From positions 21,461 to 85,460 of the forward strand of contig JANQHQ010000003.1 of assembly GCA_028282595.1 (NCBI GenBank): a stretch of 64,000 bases of DNA. Direction: 5' to 3'. A program made the translations under genes and the position numbers. The stretch is from Chlorobium sp. (GTDB taxonomy: Bacteria > Bacteroidota > Chlorobiia > Chlorobiales > Chlorobiaceae). How positions within the stretch are numbered: the first letter of the stretch is position 1; each line of letters starts with the position of its first letter. Shown in pieces: positions 34,836 through 43,144 of this stretch. The notes under the pieces were generated by a model, which was given only the letters and a program-made list of their open reading frames with translations, made no database searches and was not told the origin of the DNA.

Positions 34836-35345
34836 CTACCCAACATACCCCTCGATCCACTCAACCTCCAGCCGGAACTCCCCTTCCTGCTTCTGCGAGA
34901 TGAGGAAACCTATCTGGAAGATGCGTGAAGGGTCGAGCGGCGGAGCGTCGGGAACCGACCGGCCCCGAAACACGGCTTCGAAGCCGTCGAAGGGCATGCG
35001 GACGTCGATCCACTTTCCCGCTTCCGTCGCGAAGTCGTGGCGGTAGACGATTCCGTCGAACATCAGATCGTTGCGGATACGGAAACTATACGTACTGCCG
35101 TCGCCCTTGATCCGCATCAGGACACCGTCGCAGCCGGAATAGTCGTTTTCGGGTACGACCGCCCGCACCGAAGCGAAGCCGCCGTTGTTTTCGAGAGAGA
35201 GATGTCCCGAAAACACCCCGATCCCGCTTTCGTCAATCTTCATGAGGCTGTCCGACACGCCGCCCATCACGACATCGTCCACGCTCGACCACTGCATCGT
35301 CGGCGAGGTGGTGAAATCACAGATCCGTTTAGCTTCTCTCTCCAT
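34836..35345 (-). CDS. CIA30 family protein
   Basis: 169 residues, the size of bacterial proteins with the complex I intermediate-associated protein 30 (NDUFAF1) domain. The signature start is seen: WSSVDDVVMGGVSDSLMKID. It is followed by GVFSGHLSLENNGGFASVRA, DGVLMRIKGDGSTYSFRIR and a C-terminal FQIGFLISQKQEGEFRLEVE, a jelly-roll like beta-sandwich. No signal peptide. In mitochondria the family helps assemble NADH dehydrogenase; bacterial roles are not settled. GC content returns to the genomic norm here. Confidence 0.9.
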   Translation of the reverse strand: MEREAKRICDFTTSPTMQWSSVDDVVMGGVSDSLMKIDESGIGVFSGHLSLENNGGFASVRAVVPENDYSGCDGVLMRIKGDGSTYSFRIRNDLMFDGIVYRHDFATEAGKWIDVRMPFDGFEAVFRGRSVPDAPPLDPSRIFQIGFLISQKQEGEFRLEVEWIEGYVG

Positions 35346-35548
35346 GCTGCATCCATTTTACATTGAGGGGCCATATCAGGGAAAGTACCTCTTTTTTACT
35401 TGACCCCCTATCCATCCTGCGACAAAGCGTTTCATTTCAACAGCCTATTGCGTAAATTTCCCCGGCAGTTTTTTTCTTGTTTGCTGCAAAATCTATTTCC
35501 TGACACTTGATAAAAACCGTAGCGAGCGTTTCGAGTACAAGGCGGACG

Positions 35549-35611
35549 GAGTCCCGATAGCAATCGGGATAAACTTCAAAACCGGAGTCCCGACACGTCG
35601 GGATGAGGATT
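35549..35611. repeat. REP-like double palindrome, family A
   Basis: Two adjacent palindromes: GAGTCCCGAT-AGCA-ATCGGGAT, then AAACTTCAAAACCG, then GAGTCCCGACACGTCGGGAT and GAGGATT. The same 60-base arrangement recurs at 43187-43249. It lies just upstream of the UPF0114 gene. Confidence 0.85.
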
Positions 35612-35678
35612 CCGAGAACCGCCCAACGCAGTAATCGTAACGCGCAGCAGGTTTACCATCGTTAAAGACTACCAGTTC

Positions 35679-36167
35679 ATGAAATTCATTCTCTCAAACG
35701 GCCGTTACATGGTCATAATCGGCGTCATCGGCGCTTTTCTGGCAGCCATTTCACTTTTCGTCTACGGCGGCATACTCACCGTCCAGCAGATCATCGAGAC
35801 CATCCAGGCCGGTTATGTTTCGAGCAAAGGATCGAAAATCCTGATGCTCAGTTTTGTCGAAGTCGCCGATATCTTCCTGCTCGGCACGGTCATGTATCTG
35901 GTATCCCTGGGACTGTACGAACTGTTCATCGATGACAACATCGAGGTTCCCCAATGGCTGGAAATTCACACGCTCGACGATCTGAAGCAGAAGCTGGTGG
36001 GAGTTATCGTGGTGGTCATGGGGGTGATCTTCCTCGGCCACGTCATCAAGTGGCACGGGGAACCGGAAATCGTCTACTACGGCGCGGCCATAGCTTTTGT
36101 AGTCGCTGCGCTGACCTATTTCACCAGCCAGAAGAAGAAGAAAGAGGAAGACAAAACCGATAAGTAG
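35679..36167 (+). CDS. UPF0114 (YqhA-like) membrane protein
   Basis: 162 residues. Three to four membrane helices: about 10-30 (YMVIIGVIGAFLAAISLFVY), 55-80 (LMLSFVEVADIFLLGTVMYL), 108-125 (LVGVIVVVMGVIFLGHVIKW) and 130-148. The block VEVADIFLLGTVMYLVSLGL is the hallmark of UPF0114. The C-terminus is a charged tail KKKKEEDKTDK. Function of the family is unknown. A terminator follows at about 36222. Confidence 0.87.
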   Translation: MKFILSNGRYMVIIGVIGAFLAAISLFVYGGILTVQQIIETIQAGYVSSKGSKILMLSFVEVADIFLLGTVMYLVSLGLYELFIDDNIEVPQWLEIHTLDDLKQKLVGVIVVVMGVIFLGHVIKWHGEPEIVYYGAAIAFVVAALTYFTSQKKKKEEDKTDK

Positions 36168-36221
36168 CAAGGCATAGGACGGGGAAGCAGCTTCGCGACA
36201 TGACCTGCACAGACTGTAAGC

Positions 36222-36246
36222 AAAAGCCCGGCGATGTCGGGTTTTT
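36222..36246 (+). terminator. Terminator after the UPF0114 gene
   Basis: AAGCCCG (36224-36230) pairs with CGGGTTT (36238-36244) including one G-T pair, followed by a T-run. Confidence 0.7.
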
Positions 36247-36273
36247 GTTATGAACGCTGTCCTTTCTTCGACC

Positions 36274-36433
36274 CTATGCGGACTGGATCAGGTGAACGTT
36301 GCGCTGCGGAAACGGAATGCTGATACCGTTCGCCTTCAGGGCCTCCTTGAAACGTTTCGTCAGATCGAATTTCACGCCCCATTAGTCCCCGGATGAAACC
36401 CAGACCCGCACGGTATCCTAAAGCACCTTACTT
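36274..36433 (-). pseudogene. mscS-family mechanosensitive channel, C-terminal remnant
   Basis: Reading the minus strand from about 36433 to TAG at 36274-36276 gives the C-terminal tail of an MscS-type channel: DTVRVWVSSGD, then an in-frame TAA where Tyr is expected, then WGVKFDLTKRFKEALKANG and ISIPFPQRNVHLIQSA. The stop codon inside WVSSGD-x-WGVKFD and another TAG before DTV show it is dead. The N-terminal membrane part is missing, replaced by a transposase remnant. Family is clear from the FKEAL-x6-IPFPQ-x2-VHL pattern. Confidence 0.8.
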
Positions 36434-36436
36434 AAC

Positions 36437-36611
36437 CGTTTTTTTGGAGTAACGGCATAGATAGCTGTAGCTGTTTCCTTCGCCAACATATCCATGCGCC
36501 TTAAGAACTCTTCTCTTTCTTTATCGTCCCGAAGAATACTTCCCCGCTGACCCCCTGGATCATCACATGGTGCAAGGTTCCCGGTGTATCCAATCTCGGA
36601 TCTCTTGGCAT
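36437..36611 (-). pseudogene. REP-associated tyrosine transposase (RAYT/IS200-like), N-terminal remnant
   Basis: From ATG 36611 the minus strand reads MPRDPRLDTPGTLHHVMIQG, the start of a RAYT/Y1 transposase (the HxH-like HHV motif region). The frame then breaks near position 36543; in a shifted frame it continues ILRDDKEREEFLRRMDMLAK and ETATAIYAVT. The gene stops abruptly at the mscS remnant, so the catalytic tyrosine part is lost. RAYTs process REP palindromes, and REP-like palindromes (family A) are present nearby and elsewhere in the window. Confidence 0.75.
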
Positions 36612-37065
36612 AAGACTCTCTGTATTAAAGCGTTATCGTTATTCCATCTGCTCTATTGAACATACTTGTTCCTCCCGACTTATTGTAGTTACGGAACAAC
36701 GCACCCCCTTGCTTCATACCTCCTTTTGATGAAAGGTATGACTTCTTACCCTGTCCGTGAAAATGTAGCAAATTCAGATCAGGCTACAGGATACGTCAAC
36801 CTGCAGAAGAATGATGGAGACTTGTCCGTTTGACCTCGAACGCTTTGTCCGGCAACTTCGAACACCTTGTCCGTTCAGAGACAAAAAGTGTTCGACCTTT
36901 GGCGGATTTGATGTTCGACGTTGGCCTGATTATACATACGAAGCCCCATCAACTTTTCAACCTAATAAACGACGTCCCGTATCCTATTAAAGGAATATAA
37001 TCACCCGAGACTCTACATGATATATAAATAGTCTGTTTTTAAGATTTCTTTATTTTTTCAACTTT
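36612..37065. other. Degenerate intergenic region with TTGTCCG repeats
   Basis: About 450 bases without a gene. At 36819-36878 the word TTGTCCG occurs three times at 22-23-base spacing, with a shared TCGAAC(G/A)C before the second and third. A short palindrome GGTATGA-like/TCATACC lies near 36715-36750. GC content falls here towards the AT-rich island. Confidence 0.5.
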
Positions 37066-38151
37066 TTATAATTCTGAATAACCTCTTGCAAAGCCTCCAA
37101 GAAATCTCCCCCATTGAGAAACAGAAAACTCACTTTTGTCAAATAATTTAATGGCACTATGAATCTTTCCTATGGATTTTTCACATATTTCCTTTAATTG
37201 TTTTTTATGCGCCTCTATTATAGGCTCTAGCAAACTTCTTTTATCTGTCGGATATAAAGCAACGACTCCGGCTTCGTCATGAACAGAAACAGGATGTATT
37301 GTAAATGACTCACAACCATAAAAGGCTTTCATTACAGCAGAATAGATATTTCCTTCTCGTGTATATTTTGCATCTGATATATCAACATCCAAAACCTCGT
37401 TAGCCTTTATCGCAAATGGCATCAACAATTTATCCTGAGGCAGCCTAGTAGATAACATTTCACATGCGAGCCTATTAACACTATAGCCATAATCAATAGA
37501 GTTTCTGTCCATCTCTAAAAATAACCCCATCGCGACCTCTCTCTCTATCAATCTAAACCCAAAACCTTTAGTCACAGTAGCAAACCAAACATGCCGCCTT
37601 AAATCAGCAGAAGGTATTATATTTTTTATATATTCATATAAATTGTTAACCAAAAATACTTGACCACTTGCGCATAATTTCTCTATTTTTACAAGAAACC
37701 AGTTATATCCACACTCATATATATTCTTAATCATGCTATTTATAAAATCCAATCTAACGCTCAGTGATTTTGGTGCAGAAAAATAAACAGTATTAATCTT
37801 TCCGTAACCATTTATTTTGACATAGATATTATTTGTGTTTTTAGAACTATGAAAACGCTGCATAACATACACACACAAAACACCCGACTGATTAATATCC
37901 TCACCTATATTAATAGAGAAAAGTAACTCACCATCACCCTTTGTCAAAAAACATGCGTCTTCAACACAATTAATACTTAACAGCAGATACGAATACTTTC
38001 TCAACAAAGACCCAAGAAAATCTTCAAGAATCCTCTCTATCATTTCTGATATATTAACAATATCATCTATTCTTATAGAAGGAAAAAGGCTGTTTAACTC
38101 ATCAATCAAGCTCTTTTTCTCTTGCTCTATTATTTTAAAGAATTTATCCAT
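37066..38151 (-). CDS. Hypothetical protein, 361 aa, last gene of the aldolase/VOC operon
   Basis: From ATG 38151, which overlaps the aldolase stop codon, so the two are translationally coupled. I do not recognise a domain. The N-terminus is helical (FFKIIEQEKKSLIDELNSLF). The middle has alternating strands and helices, and the C-terminal part (VMKAFYGCESFTIHPVSVHD then EAGVVALYPTDKRSLLEPII) weakly recalls a GAF-type ligand domain. Ends KSEFSVSQWGRFLGGFARG. No signal peptide or membrane helix. Strongly AT-rich with AT-ending codons, unlike the genome, so acquired by transfer. Its operon partners suggest a small-molecule pathway, but its role is unknown. Confidence 0.75.
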   Translation of the reverse strand: MDKFFKIIEQEKKSLIDELNSLFPSIRIDDIVNISEMIERILEDFLGSLLRKYSYLLLSINCVEDACFLTKGDGELLFSINIGEDINQSGVLCVYVMQRFHSSKNTNNIYVKINGYGKINTVYFSAPKSLSVRLDFINSMIKNIYECGYNWFLVKIEKLCASGQVFLVNNLYEYIKNIIPSADLRRHVWFATVTKGFGFRLIEREVAMGLFLEMDRNSIDYGYSVNRLACEMLSTRLPQDKLLMPFAIKANEVLDVDISDAKYTREGNIYSAVMKAFYGCESFTIHPVSVHDEAGVVALYPTDKRSLLEPIIEAHKKQLKEICEKSIGKIHSAIKLFDKSEFSVSQWGRFLGGFARGYSEL

Positions 38152-38887
38152 AAATCTGCTCAATCTTCTGCAACAACAAAGAAGGTTTATTACCCTGAAA
38201 AACATTTCTACCTACACAAACACCACTAAAGCCCATTTTTTTTGAAGCGACCAAATCATCAACAAATGCATCAGAACAGGTACCCCCTGCCATTAAAACT
38301 GGCGGGTGTTTTACAGAAATACATTCTATATCATTTCGAATCTCATTTTTTTTTGGTAAGTTAACTTTTATCAAATCAGCCCCCAATTCAACACAGACTC
38401 TAATTGAAAAGTTAAATTCTGAAACATCTCTCCAATCAGAATTATTAATCATGAATAAAACCGGATATTCATATAAGTTAGCTTTGTGCACAATTTTTGA
38501 TATAACCCTAATTGCTTTCGAGAAATCTATAGATCTCATATCTAGCTGAACTGACACAGCACATGCATCACTCTTTATCACTTTTTCTATATTAGCAACC
38601 TTTACCCTATTAATATTTTCTTGCCCCACATTGGGCAAACCCATTGTCTGCAAAACAATTTCTGGACAGATAAATTCATTTAATTTTTCAACCATACCAG
38701 CATTTATAACAACGCCAGGAATTTCATATTTTTTAGCGAAATCTATCCAATAATCAAGTTGTTCAATAGTCTCAATTCCATTTATTGGACCAACAGTTAA
38801 CGAATGGTCTAATGCCAAAATAAAGTAATACTTGTCGTCTTTTTTTAGCCTTAACAACCTACGATATTTTCCCCAGCATACTCCCAT
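38144..38887 (-). CDS. DhnA-type class I aldolase
   Basis: 247 residues, TIM-barrel aldolase of the DhnA/LacD/ADH synthase group. Visible: LALDHSLTVGPINGIE (phosphate/substrate Asp-His near 26-28), LGADLIKVNLPKKNE with the Schiff-base lysine at about 174, the phosphate-binding PPVLMAGGTCSDAFV, and GFSGVCVGRNVFQ. Relatives include archaeal 2-amino-3,7-dideoxy-heptulosonate synthase, archaeal-type fructose bisphosphate aldolase, and the GriI-type aldolases of natural product pathways. Which reaction occurs here is open. It overlaps the downstream unknown gene and abuts the VOC gene (TGATG). AT-rich, transferred. Confidence 0.85.
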   Translation of the reverse strand: MGVCWGKYRRLLRLKKDDKYYFILALDHSLTVGPINGIETIEQLDYWIDFAKKYEIPGVVINAGMVEKLNEFICPEIVLQTMGLPNVGQENINRVKVANIEKVIKSDACAVSVQLDMRSIDFSKAIRVISKIVHKANLYEYPVLFMINNSDWRDVSEFNFSIRVCVELGADLIKVNLPKKNEIRNDIECISVKHPPVLMAGGTCSDAFVDDLVASKKMGFSGVCVGRNVFQGNKPSLLLQKIEQIYG

Positions 38888-39294
38888 CAGAAACCTCTTC
38901 GATCTTGAACTATTTCTATAAACAATCCATCAGGATCTTTAACAAAAAAATAATCAACATCTGTACGACCTCTTTTTACCTCTATATCCGATGCGATTTC
39001 TTTATCCTTTAAATTATTCTTAACAACATCAATATTATTTACCTTTAGAGCAAAATGCTTAATCCCCAAAACCGGCAAATCAGTTTCTAATTGCTTTGTA
39101 CTTTTAGGTGCACGCTTATGCTTTTTAAAACAAAAAAGCTCTAAGAATACATCACCAAGCCTCATATGAACAATGAACAAGTCTTTTTTTGGTGATTCCC
39201 ACCTATACACCTCTTTGAATCCAAAAACATTATAAAAAGCTAAAGATTTACTCAAATCACTAACGCTAATTGAGACATGATGAACGCTAAACAT
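38887..39294 (-). CDS. VOC superfamily (glyoxalase I-like) protein
   Basis: 135 residues. Two beta-alpha-beta-beta-beta modules: HHVSISVSDLSKSLAFYNVF with the first metal histidine, LGDVFLELFCFKKH with a possible Glu ligand, IKHFALKVNNIDVVKNNL with the second histidine, and VDYFFVKDPDGLFIEIVQD with the final glutamate. The H-E-H-E metal set is therefore complete. The family includes glyoxalase I, epimerases and dioxygenases. It is the first gene of the AT-rich operon; its TGA overlaps the aldolase ATG by one base. Substrate unknown, likely related to the aldolase product. Confidence 0.85.
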   Translation of the reverse strand: MFSVHHVSISVSDLSKSLAFYNVFGFKEVYRWESPKKDLFIVHMRLGDVFLELFCFKKHKRAPKSTKQLETDLPVLGIKHFALKVNNIDVVKNNLKDKEIASDIEVKRGRTDVDYFFVKDPDGLFIEIVQDRRGF

Positions 39295-39879
39295 AACATG
39301 TTTTTTTATATTTTAATAATTCACACACAAGTATATTTATAATTTTATATCATAATAAAAAAAAGATAATTGAAAACCGATTCAATAATTTGTGATCAAT
39401 GAAAAGTTTTTAAGTCCAAAACTATTCATATGGCCAATCAATTATTTATTTTGAAAATAACATTATCAAGTTCCATCTCTATTGCCTTGTCTCCACAGGA
39501 TCCACTTTACACACTGATGATACATCCATCAGTTCTGCTCTGAACAGGAATTATCTTCCTTTTGCATTCCAGTAATGATATAGTCGATATTATAACCCTA
39601 TTATCTTCAAGCTATCTCTACAAAATCTTACCGCTAGTGTGCTATGCCATAGAGTAGCTCAGATCGCTATATGGGTCTCTAAATTTGGATAAATCATGAG
39701 TAGCAACGAAAAAGTTAAACCTGGAAAACTGGTTATCGAGACTTAAGTTCCCAACATTGACACGCACAACGCCAAAAGAGGAAAAATTATCACCCTGAGG
39801 AAAACTGTCACGAGAAAAGAATTCTACCGGCTTAAAAAGCAACAAACACTTTAAGGCTTTCTATTTTGAATCGAGATAT
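39295..39879. other. AT-rich intergenic region
   Basis: About 585 bases. The first 200 after the VOC gene start are very AT-rich and should hold the operon promoter. A 67-codon minus-strand frame (39642-39845) ending KFRDPYSDLSYSMA is present without a ribosome site; it might be a remnant of a larger gene but I cannot name it. Confidence 0.4.
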
Positions 39880-40455
39880 TTAAGGAGCTTCCTCAGGATA
39901 GATTTTTGGACCTATCTTTATTTTTTGAAAAAGGAAAAACCAAAACAAGATCATATGTAGCGACACTATCATCACAGCAATTATATTTAATAACGGCGTA
40001 CTATAACTACAGTGAATCAAGAATAACATATAAGTAGGGATTAACAAACTAAGCCCCAATATCTTATCTTTCAACAAATAGCCTTTGCTTGTAAAACTTG
40101 TCATAACACGACTTTCCAAAGTTCGAGAAGCATACTCCTCTCCAAATGTTTTTATTAGCATCGACTGAAGAATAACCCATCTATGAGCAATCTGCACCAA
40201 CTTTCTATGCCGTGCATAAAACAAGCCAGAAATCGATAACATGAGCATTATGAAAAACGTAAAAGAAAACGCATTTAATGTTAATCCGGATATATCAAAT
40301 TCATTTAAAATGCCGTATATGGCAATATGCGCATTGAAAAGCAAAATCGAATAATTAAACATCCTTTCCCTAACAAGTTTTTCGGAATCAATATCCTTTC
40401 TTGTTTGTATAAAATATTCCTTTTCAAAGTCAGTAAAATTATTTTTCATAATCAC
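39880..40455 (-). CDS. Four-helix membrane protein of unknown function, 191 aa
   Basis: Starts at 40455 (MIMKNN) or the ATG six bases later. A charged N-terminus of about 35 residues (FEKEYFIQTRKDIDSEKLVR) precedes two helices (about 36-52 and 62-82). A cytoplasmic loop follows with YARHRKLVQIAHRWVILQSM and FGEEYASRTLESRVMTSF, then two more helices (about 130-150 and 155-177). The layout (soluble, 2 TM, central helix, 2 TM) recalls SLATT-type effectors seen in bacterial immune loci, but I cannot assign the family. AT-rich, single gene. Confidence 0.7.
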   Translation of the reverse strand: MIMKNNFTDFEKEYFIQTRKDIDSEKLVRERMFNYSILLFNAHIAIYGILNEFDISGLTLNAFSFTFFIMLMLSISGLFYARHRKLVQIAHRWVILQSMLIKTFGEEYASRTLESRVMTSFTSKGYLLKDKILGLSLLIPTYMLFLIHCSYSTPLLNIIAVMIVSLHMILFWFFLFQKIKIGPKIYPEEAP

Positions 40456-41288
40456 ACAAAAATCACCTCACTTACCATGATATAAGCTTTAAACAAGATT
40501 CTAGAGCGATCATATGGTATTTGTTTTTTGTCGCAAGTCCAATCAATCATACCGATCAGAATCCGCATACCTTACAATGCGTAAACAATGAATTAAAGAT
40601 CATACCAATAATAAATAGAGATACATTCTCTATACTTTCTGCTTTTGACCCTTCATTTTCTCACGCATGTAATGCATAATACGTAATACGCAACATTGTT
40701 CCGTAACCACAACAACGCACGCATTCCTTAAAATGAAACTGACTGGATTTGTCGTCATACCTGGCTTACTCCTTGACTCGTCTAACGATATACCAAACTG
40801 CTGTGTCCGGGCTTGGCAGCAAATACTTTTCTCAGGGATTAGGGTTGATTAAGCACGCTTAGCATTGGGGCATCTCTTACCGTATCATTTTTTTGATAAG
40901 CGCCTCTAACTCTCGACTATCATGCAGTAAAAGCATCATTCCTTTTATAGCTGTCGAACAGCTTCGTTCCCTGAAAATCTTTTTCCTTTTGCCAAAGAAT
41001 CCTCATAAAACCTCAGACCTATCAATGAGCATAATAACCAAGGCACCGTGCATTCATCGTAGCTGATAAAGCATACAATGCCTGATGTACAAACTCTATT
41101 GAAGACTAGAATCGGGGCTTGCTATAACTAAAAATGCAAGGGCTGAACAACGGATATGTACAGCTTGTCGGAGGCCGTCTTGAGGGGGTTGGTAAAGATG
41201 AGGCGGCCGATTACACAATTAATTACCTTATATGTACAATAAAATCACAGCATTTGCAATACTCAGAAACTGAAAAGATGTCTTAATG
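40456..41288. other. Long region with no intact gene
   Basis: About 830 bases of lower GC with broken frames in all directions. On the minus strand, segments such as LRFYEDSLAKGKRFSGNEAV (about 40955-41030) and HDSRELEALIKKMIR (about 40880-40930) look like decayed coding sequence. On the plus strand a 51-codon frame starts at about 41133 (MQGLNNGYVQLVGG) without support. Likely a graveyard of deleted genes next to the truncated abiEii. Confidence 0.45.
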
Positions 41289-41564
41289 TCAGGTCAGGAA
41301 AGTCCGCAGTTGGTCAATATGAAGGCTCTTAGAAATGAAAATGTCCATAGTCGGTCTTGCCAATGGCGTCTGCCATACCCTGAGCAGAAGAGCACCTTTG
41401 AGAACAAACTGATCTGCGTAGGGAGAAACGGACAATCGATACAGAAACCGCTCCATGGCATAATATTGCATCAACTCCTGAAGCCCTCTCTTCTCTTCAC
41501 GGGCTTTGTTCAACAGACGCCGCCTGACGGAAGCACCAATATTCCTGATTGGTTTTGCGGTCAT
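41289..41564 (-). pseudogene. AbiEii toxin (nucleotidyltransferase), truncated N-terminal fragment
   Basis: 91 residues matching the start of the AbiEii/AbiGii toxin family: KPIRNIGASVRRRLLNKARE, LQELMQYYAMERFLYRLSVS, YADQFVLKGALLLRVW, ARPTMDI. Intact toxins continue (R)PT-x-D-x-D-x-L with the catalytic aspartates and run to about 300 residues. Here the sequence leaves the family right after TMDI and stops 15 residues later, so the catalytic domain is missing. It overlaps the antitoxin gene by four bases (ATGA), the normal arrangement. Almost certainly inactive. Confidence 0.82.
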
Positions 41565-42172
41565 AGCGTCGCTTCAAGGTAAGGCCTTATCACTGATGTT
41601 ACACGACACGTCTTTGCATGATCCATAAGGGCATTGAGGTCTTTCTGCTTTCTTTGCTGATAGAGTTTCAGCGATTCAAGTACTACATCCATACCGATTG
41701 TATTGCGAAATTTGAAACAATCGGCAAGGGTCTTTTCAGCACTGTAGATCCTCACCGGAATACCATCAAGCATATGAGTTTCAATACCTGCTGAAAAGCA
41801 TTCAGAGGAAAAGCGAAAAACGGTAACCGGCGGGAAATTGATTCTTGGTTGTTCGGCGCCTTTTTCGAGTGCAACGGAAACAGCATGAGGAACCTGGGTG
41901 GTCATCTCGTGAAAAGAAAGGGCTGAAACAAGACAGATTACTCCTTTTGGCACTCTTATGGCAACAGTAACAAGATCAGGATGTTCAAGCGGCTTGCTGT
42001 CTCTGAGCTTATAAACACCTCGTGAAAGCTGCTCAAGTTCCCCACTATCTCTAAGCTGATAAAGGGTTCTGGGATGGATTCCCTGCCTTATCGCTTCCTG
42101 AGTACGGATTATCCCTCCTTGCTTCAGGATAATCGTTTTTGCTTTATCAGTTGCAGTGATATTCTGAGTCAT
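41561..42172 (-). CDS. AbiEi-type antitoxin (type IV toxin-antitoxin)
   Basis: 203 residues from ATG 42172 (frame open to 42199). N-terminal winged helix: QGGIIRTQEAIRQGIHPRTL, YQLRDSGELEQLSRGVYKL. The C-terminal antitoxin domain follows: VPKGVICLVSALSFHEMTTQ, IPVRIYSAEKTLADCFKFRN, VVLESLKLY. AbiEi represses its own operon and counters the AbiEii nucleotidyltransferase. Here it is intact while the toxin is truncated, so it may survive as a regulator or as an anti-addiction factor. Confidence 0.88.
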   Translation of the reverse strand: MTQNITATDKAKTIILKQGGIIRTQEAIRQGIHPRTLYQLRDSGELEQLSRGVYKLRDSKPLEHPDLVTVAIRVPKGVICLVSALSFHEMTTQVPHAVSVALEKGAEQPRINFPPVTVFRFSSECFSAGIETHMLDGIPVRIYSAEKTLADCFKFRNTIGMDVVLESLKLYQQRKQKDLNALMDHAKTCRVTSVIRPYLEATL

Positions 42173-42199
42173 AGAATGATGGACATATATACCGCACAA

Positions 42200-42796
42200 T
42201 TCTCATAATTATAGGTATTTTTATCCAATCACACAAATGCGACTGTCTTGGAAAATATACGGTTGAGCACTGGGTTAAATTCTGGGTGTTTGCGATAGGA
42301 AGGAAGGGTTTTCTCTCCGCGGAGCTCCTGCTCCGGGAGAAAACGGGTTTCTGATTTTGTCCAAACTGATTGATGATCCTGAAAACAGTCGATGTATACC
42401 AATTTATAGTCAATTATAGCGACTTTTCACTATAAGTCGCTATATAATAAACACAAAAGCCGACTGCCTGCGAATGGATAGATTGCATCAGCCACAAACA
42501 TGATCCCCTTTAATCGCATGATTTCACGTTCCTGTGTTCACTATGAGGGCAGGGGATATATGCACACAACTGATTTTTACACTTGAAAATAGACCGGTTT
42601 AAAGGGCTCAGGTCAATTAGCGCGAAGATCTTTTTCAGAAACACAAAAAGCACGGTCCACCCGTGCTTTTTCGGGGCACCTCTATTAAGGTAGCCAGTCA
42701 AATAAACGATTTAACGAGCCAACACATCAACTGCCCTTATTACCGGCATACTCCCCCAGCAGCCCATATTTTAACTTTTGCCCTTTGCCTTTTGAC
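42200..42796. other. Intergenic region between abiEi and the Rieske gene
   Basis: About 600 bases with no supported gene. It holds a hairpin with arms TTTTCTC/GAGAAAA (about 42310-42344), a palindrome AGCGACTT/AAGTCGCT (about 42419-42444), the terminator at 42645-42670, and a lone family D end GGGCACCTCTAT at 42674-42685. Confidence 0.5.
42645..42671. terminator. Bidirectional terminator
   Basis: AAAAGCACGG (42646-42655), loop TCCAC, CCGTGCTTTT (42661-42670), with A-run before and T-run after. No intact gene ends next to it on the plus strand; on the minus strand it could end the Rieske gene transcript. Confidence 0.8.
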
Positions 42797-43102
42797 TTAA
42801 ATCCCAACATACACCCCATCCTCCCTTTCCTCGACGGAGAACGATTCGACACCCCGCGCGGGGTTGTAGACATCCTGGCCGGTGCAGGGGTCGAACTCCC
42901 AGCCGTGCCACGGACAGATGACGTGACCGTCCTCGATCGATCCTCTCCCGAGCGGCCCGCCCTGGTGCGGACACAAACCGTCGATCGCGCAGATCACGCC
43001 GTTCACCCTGGAGAGCGCTACGGTCCGCCCCCCGGCATCCGCTTCCATCACCTGCCCTTCACCTATCCGTGAAGCGTCATCGAGCACCTTGAACCAGTTC
43101 AT
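42797..43102 (-). CDS. Rieske [2Fe-2S] ferredoxin-like protein
   Basis: 101 residues, a stand-alone Rieske domain. The cluster ligands are LCPHQGGPLG (Cys, His) and VICPWHGWEFDPCTG (Cys, His) in the C-x-H ... C-x2-H pattern, with VNGVICAIDG before and a C-terminal FSVEEREDGVYVG. No signal or membrane segment, so cytoplasmic, like the ferredoxin subunits of dioxygenases or nitrite reductase small subunits. No oxygenase is nearby and the host is likely anaerobic, so the redox partner is unknown. Confidence 0.92.
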   Translation of the reverse strand: MNWFKVLDDASRIGEGQVMEADAGGRTVALSRVNGVICAIDGLCPHQGGPLGRGSIEDGHVICPWHGWEFDPCTGQDVYNPARGVESFSVEEREDGVYVGI

Positions 43103-43144
43103 GATCCGCTGATTTTCGTGTTTGGCCGGTTACCCTCCTATCTT

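Noticed and set aside
39642..39845. 67-codon minus-strand frame ending KFRDPYSDLSYSMA
   Set aside because: Protein-like in places but short, without ribosome site and unlike any family I know; kept only as a possible remnant.
41133..41288. 51-codon plus-strand frame starting MQGLNNGYVQLVGG
   Set aside because: No ribosome site, no homology recognised, and it lies in a region of decayed sequence.
42510..42701. 63-codon minus-strand frame near the terminator at 42645
   Set aside because: It reads through the terminator hairpin and has no ribosome site or recognisable product.
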